From: Notospermus geniculatus
Lineage: Eukaryota; Nemertea; Pilidiophora; Heteronemertea; Lineidae
NCBI GenBank assembly: GCA_002633025.1
Contig: NMRB01000312.1
Span: 158,947 to 222,946 of the forward strand
Reading direction: 5' to 3'
Length of the DNA: 64,000 bases
A model generated the notes under the pieces. That model made no database searches. It was not told the DNA's origin and was given only the letters and a program-made list of their open reading frames with translations. Both the position numbers and the translations under genes were made by a program. Shown here piece by piece: positions 57,803 through 64,000 of the stretch. Numbering within the stretch: the stretch's first letter is position 1; each line of letters begins with the position of its first letter.

Positions 57803-57969
57803 CAGGGCCGTATTTAGCTTTTTGGTCCTGGGGGGGCAAAAGCCCCTCTGGGGGGGCAGAAGACCTCTTTTTGCCGGTTTTTGCCAAAAATCTGCATGAA
57901 AATCACGTTTTTTGGTTGGCTCTGGGGGGGCAGCTGCCCCCCTAGCCCCCCCCGCTAAATACGGCCCTG
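57803..57969. mobile_element. CAGGGCCGTATTTAG MITE with 5-bp duplication
   Basis: CAGGGCCGTATTTAGC mirrors GCTAAATACGGCCCTG exactly, enclosing G/C homopolymer-rich sequence. The flanks read ATATC on both sides, a 5-bp target duplication. CAGGG termini with 5-bp duplications are reported for the hAT5 group, so assignment there is an inference. Confidence 0.75.
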
Positions 57970-58255
57970 ATATCGGACTTGATATTTGAGTAGGCTCTAA
58001 TTAAATATCGCACGTGAACTGATATCAGGGCTGCATCGATCTTTGAACCGTCGCATATGCTAGACACGACAAAACAACGGAACACGAGGGCTAGGCCTAC
58101 TGTCATAAGCTTTTTTTAATGCCAAATTCTCGCCCCTTTTCAGTTTAGCAGTAGTCCTACGCCTGATTCTGACCCGCCCTTTTTAGTTTGGCAGTAGATG
58201 CCCGAATTATGGCCCTAGGATGAGAGGCATGAGAAACTTTGATGGACAGGGTAGG

Positions 58256-58539
58256 CAGGGCCGGATCCAGGTTTCAGAAATACGGGGGGCACAACCCTGA
58301 GGACTTCGCCCTCAGTTGGCGCATACCAGAGGTGCGGACACACGAAGGGCGGTCCGGGGGCCTCCCCCGGGAAAATTTGAAAAATAAAGGCTCTGAGATG
58401 CGATTTCCCAGCATCCTGGACATGAAATACTAGAAAATACTAGACGATTCTTTCAAAAAATGCAGTAAAAAAATCATTGTCCCTCAAAAAATACGGGGGG
58501 CACGTGCCCCATGTGCCCCCCTCTCTAAATCCGGGCCTG
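58256..58539. mobile_element. CAGGGCCGGATCCAG MITE with 5-bp duplication
   Basis: CAGGGCCGGATCCAG at the left against CTAAATCCGGGCCTG at the right, with subterminal ATACGGGGGGCAC twice. It is flanked by GTAGG at 58251-58255 and 58540-58544. It belongs with the 57803-57969 element by ends and duplication length. Confidence 0.75.
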
Positions 58540-58544
58540 GTAGG

Positions 58545-59719
58545 CCTACAACTACCCCGGGAATTCGGAGAGTAAGGATTTCGTGTCCGGTCGAGACTGT
58601 GACCACTGTCGCAGCCACAGCAAGCCCGAGATAGGCTAACCGTTGACCTACGGTTCTCAGGCGATAGTCGGCAGTATTCTCAGTAAGCTAAGCTAGGTGA
58701 GTTGAAAAATTACATAGTGCCTGCTGTTTTCGGGTAGGGACATAGGCCCTTGGCAGTCCACGTCTGGTTCTCCACCGCACCAATTTGTCAAGGACAGGGC
58801 ATGAGTGCTAGAACGGCCTGAAAAATTTACTTGCATGAGTGGTACAAACGCGATGAGAACAGATGGGACGTATATTTGCCGTACGCGCCAAACTTATCCG
58901 TCAACTGAAGGGCGGGCCGGCCACACCAAAGACGCCACGCGAAGCGCAACCACGACGAAAAAACGCGCGTCAAACGCCCCCATAATAACTTTAGTGGATT
59001 TTCAGTAGACGAGGCCACACCTACGTCGCGCGTAAAAAAACGCGCGACCGACGCATTCGAATTCTCCGGGATTTCCGTATACGCAACTATTTTCGCGTGT
59101 AAAAATTCTCGCGAAAATCGCGAAATCAAAATTTCGCCGCGAATATTATACACGCAAAAAAGTTTCCCCCAGCAATCCAGTCAGTTCCCTTCCCTGCCCT
59201 TGACGCGAACATTAATCCGCGCGAAACAGAAAAAAATGTTCAATTCGTGAAATATTAATCCCGCGAAAATATTTGCGTGACGGTATTTGAACACGTCGTT
59301 GATCCGGGGCGCGACGATTTTTGTAGCCTACACGCCATGTGCGCAGTCGGATCGTTCAGTGGCCTATCTTCATCCTAAAAAGATGAATATCGAAAATGTG
59401 GCGCTTGACCATGTTGACGCGGCCTTTCCCGCGTTCAGTGTGGCTAGTCTCAGGCTGTCGACGGCACTGACACTTCGCCACGTGTTCACCATGAAGCGCG
59501 GGAAACTACCTAATACTGAGTCATAAAACAAAGGTGATGATTGGTTTCATCGAAGCCAGCAATTAGAGATGCTGACCTATCGTGAATCGCGTTGCATTCA
59601 GTCTAGCTTCCGACGTTTCCGGATGATGAACTTTTCGACTTTCGCAAAAAGTTACAGAAAAGTTGCCTGATTTTCTGCTGTAAAAAGTCCCCTGTGGTGT
59701 TATATATTGGCCGTGAGAG
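58545..59719. other. Cofilin upstream region
   Basis: CG-rich, with abundant CGCG and GCGAAAAT words between 58930 and 59285, in part a decayed relative of the TTCGCG MITEs. No exon was identified besides the start at 59720. The cofilin promoter and 5' UTR should lie in the last few hundred bases, but no TATA box stands out. Confidence 0.45.
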
Positions 59720-61165
59720 ATGGTAGGTGATGGAACAAGTCATGCACTTCATAATGAAGACTGGTTTTTGTTACTTGGTTGCTCTCCGTGGCAGATTTTA
59801 GACAATTAAATTTAGCTCATGACTGAGCTAGCCTAGCCTAGCCTAGCCTAGGCCTAGGCCTACCACACCATGCACACCATAGCAGCCAGCCTATGCATCA
59901 GCATGCACGCATCATGATAGGCCTATGCAACCAAGCTAAGGTAGCCATCATACCGTAGGCCTACCTTAATAGGCCTACCACATCCCATTCGGATCCATGT
60001 CGATGTCAAATCAAAGAATGAAAATTGAAAGATAGCGAGGGCTAGGCTAGTGATCAATAGGCCCTAGGCCTAGGCCTATCCCATGATCCTATCATCCTTC
60101 ATCATTCATGATGGGCCTATGCCGATGGCTATGGTACATTTAAAGGCCTTATGCCTGCCCTATGGCATCCATGGATGGTAGGCCTAGTACGTAGGCCTAG
60201 GCCTAGCATGCTAGTAGGGCCTAGATGGCATGATGGGCATGGTCTTGGTCATTGGTGGTAGGGCAGGGGGCCGGGATCAATCATGCAGGGTTTGCACTTG
60301 CAGGGGGCTCGGCATTGCTCAGGTAGGCTAGGTCAAGCCTTACCTACTAGGCTGTACTCAATCTGATCTCTCTCAGCTAAATTTGTTAATTTACAATTTC
60401 AGGCGTCAGGGGTTGGTGTTAGGGATGAGTGCATGAAGGCACTGGAGGAGGTTCGAATGCATCGCAAATATCGATATGTCATTTTCAGTCTAACAGATGA
60501 TCTCAAGGAAATCAAAGTCCTCAAAAAAGGAAAGCGAGGTGAGGGAATATACATGTAGATGGAGAAAACTAGGCCCAACTGATGAACATACGTAATAAAT
60601 GATGAAGAGTTTTCCTCAGATCAGCTGGCAAAGCTGCACTCAAAGTTTTCTCTAAAACTGGGACTATTTGCCAACTACCTTTTCCATTGTTTACCGGTAA
60701 TCATCTTTTTCAGAATCAAATTATTCAGATTTTCTTGAGGATATGGATGAAGCTGTGAAAAGTCGACAATGCCGCTATGCTATTTATGATGTTGACTTCA
60801 TGATAGGAGACAGTGACTGCCAGCAGGAACGGTCAAAAATTGTGTTTATCTTATGGTATGTATGAGAATGTAGGTGCTTTGACAATTGACCTTTCACTGT
60901 ATATGCACACCATTAATTTGACCACCTCTGTAATGAGAACACCTTTTATTAATTAGGGACAGCACCTGACAACTCACAAAATGCGTCCTTCCATTGCAGG
61001 AGTCCAGACAATGCTACAGTCAAGCAGAAAATGCTGTATACAAGCAGTAAAGATGCCCTCAAAAGGAAGTTATCTGGTGTTGGGAAGGAGTTGCAAGCTA
61101 CAGATAACGATGAGTTATGCTGGGATTCTCTCCTCAACAAATGCCATGAGAGAGAGGCGTATTAG
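59720..61165 (+). CDS. Cofilin / actin-depolymerising factor, 4 exons, 148 aa
   Basis: Coding exons are 59720-59722, 60403-60538, 60714-60855 and 61000-61165, 447 nt with phases 0, 1 and 2. Exon 1 encodes only the initiator Met, directly followed by GTAGGT, the classic arrangement of ADF/cofilin genes, and exon 2 begins ASGVGV with the regulatory Ser. The ADF-H fold follows: KYRYVIFSLTDDLKEI, CRYAIYDVDF, IVFILWSPDNATVKQKMLY, then the actin-binding long helix TSSKDALKRKLSG. The length matches the usual 145-165 aa. The protein binds and severs actin filaments in the cytoplasm, and Ser3 phosphorylation normally inactivates it. Paralogue naming (CFL or DSTN) cannot be set from sequence alone. It is divergent from EXOC3. 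Confidence 0.95.
59820..60340. repeat. TAGGCCTA-rich cofilin intron 1
   Basis: Runs such as CTAGCCTAGCCTAGCC and CTAGGCCTAGGCCTACC dominate, and GGCCTA recurs every few tens of bases. This is a low-complexity word bias also seen at about 26.4-26.9 kb and 41.8-42.3 kb rather than a unit-length tandem array. Confidence 0.6.
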
Positions 61166-63802
61166 CAGGAGTAATTCTTTCATCCCTGGAACTTGCCTCG
61201 TCATTTGTTAGACATGCATTTTGTCTTCCAGATATTTGTTTTATTTTTGTAGGTATGCTTGTTGCATTACTTACACCATCCAGGGAAGCTTTGGTGACTA
61301 ACATGACCTGTTTAAACTGAAACAAGAGGTGTTTATTTCTAAGTGGGGGGTCTGAACCTGAATGTTTGTACAAAAACAGACATTGGTACCCCAGAATTGG
61401 TCCATTAGTTAAAAATTTTATCTTGTTTTGCAATGTACACCAGATTTTTCACCATGTGCTAAGTAACTCTGACTTCTTTGCAAGAAGCCCCAAAGCAATC
61501 AGAATTGGCTCACTAAAAGTTCAATGTTTTCTATGCCGTGTCCTGGCATTGCTTCCAATCCATCGACTGTGAGATATTGTTCAAGGTTTTAGGGCTCTTC
61601 CATATTCAAAAGCTGCCATTAAAAGGCTTGCCAACAACTGATACCGTTCAAATAAGGGTACGGGGTAGATGATGGTGCTGCTGTACATAAAATACCTCTG
61701 GAGCTAGTAAGGTTGTGGGTCTAGAAAATTATGCTTCATGCTGGTGCCACTGCTTAGTGCTGATGAAATTCTGTTCTTCACATTTGTACATCGCTCAGAG
61801 GCACAAAATAATTATGTATATGGATCAATCCACAGGGGCAGATCCAGAGAAAGAGGGAGTCCACCCGGCCAGTCCTTCCAGATTAAAGCATGGTCAGTTG
61901 CAAAGACTTTTCTGAATTTCAAAATTTTCTGGTCGTTTCCAAAGATTTCAACCAAAATGAAGGGGTCCCAAGTTGGGTGGGCCTCCTTAGATCTGTCAAT
62001 GATCCATGGACCTGAGCCCATTATTGGTAGCTTCCAGAATATGTGCCTGTGTTTATAATGGGAAGACTAGAGCATCTTAATTTTGTACATACATGCCATT
62101 TATTGCCAGTTTCTTGCCAGTGTATGCAATGATTTAAATGCATCTTGTGACTGTTATGTTGTTGATTGTTGACTTTGTATCATGTGAAATTTAGAAGTTG
62201 ATTAGCTTTTCAATTGGGAATATGAGGGGGGTATATGAATCATGCCATGAACATGATACATGACAGTTCTGTTTGATATAATAACGTGTTACCGCCCCAA
62301 GTCCATTTCTTGCTGGGCACTCAATGTTGTATGAAAAGCACGAATTCATGCAGGTAAACAATTTTCTACTAGGTTTCAATTCAGTAAATTCACTTTTTGC
62401 GATGAACACACTTATTCCATTGCTGCACATATCTACAGTGCCATACTTGATCCATTATTATTTTTATACATGTACTTAAATTTCAGTTTTCTGTTGATTG
62501 TTCAGTGATTGAAAACTCCATTTGAAATTGCTGACGCCCATTTGAATTGAAGATATTTTGAAGAACAGTAGTGCATAGTCTGCTTGAAGGCAGTCTTTTT
62601 AGAATCCTTAGATGATGTTAGAACAAATTTTTTAGCCGTATCTTGAGTGCCTTGTGTCAGCATTTCAGATCAAATGAACTTCCAGTTGATTTTAATGTTG
62701 TCAGTGTTTTGAATATCTGTTAGATTGTATATGTGCCAATTAATCCTCTCTTTGATTTTATGTACTGTTTGTTCGCATTTTTTTCTCTTTATTGAATTTT
62801 CCTTCTTGTAATGCTTTTTGTTTGTTACTTTGTATTTTGCACATGGCCATAGTATTATACCCCTTACACCCGAGGTTTACTGCCACTTTGCACAAGCAAG
62901 AGGTATGGTACATCAAAATCAGTGGTGCCGTACACTAAACATTGCTCAGTTATGGTCTGTTCCTCGTGGGTTTTATATTGAAACTCATTTTAGGGCAGAT
63001 GGAAGCCCACGTTTTAATCTTATTTTAGTTACGGTAATTTATTATTTTGTACATTGTTTATTCAATATTTATTGCAGTTGCTTGAAATGTCTGTGATGGT
63101 AGTCAAGATGCTATGTAATCCCCTCCAAAGCCGTCCAGTTCTTGTTGCATGTTGTACAAATATATTCTACCAGATATTGAGATTATCATACAGAGCATAC
63201 GTCTTGCATGATTGAGGAAATTTGTATTGAAATATTTGAAAGTGTCAAAGTGGAAAATTTAATGTAACTGTTGGTGCATTTGAATGATTGTTTTCACAAA
63301 TGTGCAGGCTTCGTCCTCCCGACAACCCTGCCTTTCCACACCTTTAATCTTATGCTTGCTCAAAATTCCCCAAGGTCATGAACTAAATACATGTAGCAGA
63401 GTTATCCATGATGGCCGCTGAAGGAAATCGGCATTGTAACAACATTTCCTTTTCAATATGCAAGACCGTGGTTTGTTGGTATGGAGATCAGCTCATTACA
63501 GATCCATAATTTCACATTTAGGGTAAGAATTCTGTTAGAGTTACTAATTAGCAAGGTATGTATATACATGTACATCTCCCTCTTAGTTTCAGTATTCAAG
63601 ATTTATCCATTTTTACCATCCATGTACAACTTCAAAACATGTTACAATACTCCTCCAACTATGCAAAACCTGTAAATCAAAACTTTGATGAATTCATCTC
63701 GGATTAAAAATGTTCCTGACATGAATTGTCTTTGCTTCTTAAATTACTTGGGAATGATTTTCTTTCCCTGGATGAATCAAGTTGGTTGTGTCACAACGTA
63801 CA
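61166..63802 (+). other. Cofilin 3' UTR and downstream DNA
   Basis: AT-rich, T-rich sequence with no recognised exon. A long 3' UTR is likely, but no single poly(A) signal is decisive. 61820-62040 contains GGCAGATCCAGAGAAAG and other repeat-like words. The frames at 61134-61433 and 62818-63096 have no domain. Confidence 0.45.
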
Positions 63803-64000
63803 TACAGTAAACTCGAGTTTAAACCACCGGTTCATAAGCACACCCACAATCGAAATGGGAGTGAATAAAACATAACAACTATTAGGCTGAATGGCTGGAA
63901 TTGCTTGTACGATCACAACCCTGTGATGGAATGAAAAGTTGCTTGAGGCCTAGGGTGAAACTGACCCTACTTCGGGTGTGCTTATGAACATAATGAACCG
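63803..64000. mobile_element. MITE cut by the window end
   Basis: TACAGTAAACTCGAGTTTAA at the left, then CCGGTTCATAAGCACACCC, is mirrored by GGGTGTGCTTATGAAC and GAACCG at the window end. The outermost right bases lie outside. The TACAGTAAAC start is the same style as 19118-19300. Confidence 0.65.

Overview
This window is nuclear DNA from a eukaryote, almost certainly a marine invertebrate animal. Genes are split by GT-AG introns, the encoded proteins are animal-like (EXOC3, RPB12/POLR2K, cofilin), and non-coding DNA is packed with short inverted-repeat transposons. The words TAGGCCTA, TACATGTA and ACCGGTA are very frequent. I associate that flavour with echinoderms and hemichordates, but the sequence alone does not fix the taxon. 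Everything was read by eye: exon edges were chosen on splice signals plus reading-frame continuity, and repeat edges may be off by a few bases.

Layout. 1-16.4 kb: a possible first exon at 1.8 kb, a decayed PIF/Harbinger transposase fragment at 3.2-3.4 kb, an intact three-exon MADF-BESS gene (3.9-5.6 kb, minus), then many hairpin MITEs, a tRNA-derived SINE and a nested transposon pair. 16.45-45.9 kb: two near-identical units of about 14.4 and 14.8 kb in direct tandem (16453-30883 and 31066-45908). Each unit carries the large first coding exon of an unrecognised Ser/Pro-rich protein (minus) and the first coding exon of POLR2K (plus). The units differ by clean transposon insertions: Helitron-like, two TTAA elements counting EXOC3, 9-bp-TSD elements, hAT-like, Penelope-like, and a minisatellite-bearing element that disrupts the Ser/Pro exon in unit 2. 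45.6-46.3 kb: complete POLR2K. 47.6-56.2 kb: complete EXOC3 (exocyst Sec6), 19 coding exons on minus, with exons 15-16 present twice around a single N. 57-59.7 kb: spacer with a pair of 5-bp-TSD MITEs. 59.7-61.2 kb: complete cofilin/ADF gene (plus).

The genes are unrelated housekeeping functions: transcription (POLR2K), exocytosis (EXOC3), actin turnover (cofilin) and a putative DNA-binding MADF-BESS factor. I see no operon, defence locus or new enzymatic system. The most informative feature is the paired sequence. Whether it is a real tandem duplication or two haplotypes laid end to end by the assembler (which I favour), it gives filled and empty sites for several transposon families and so fixes their ends and target duplications.
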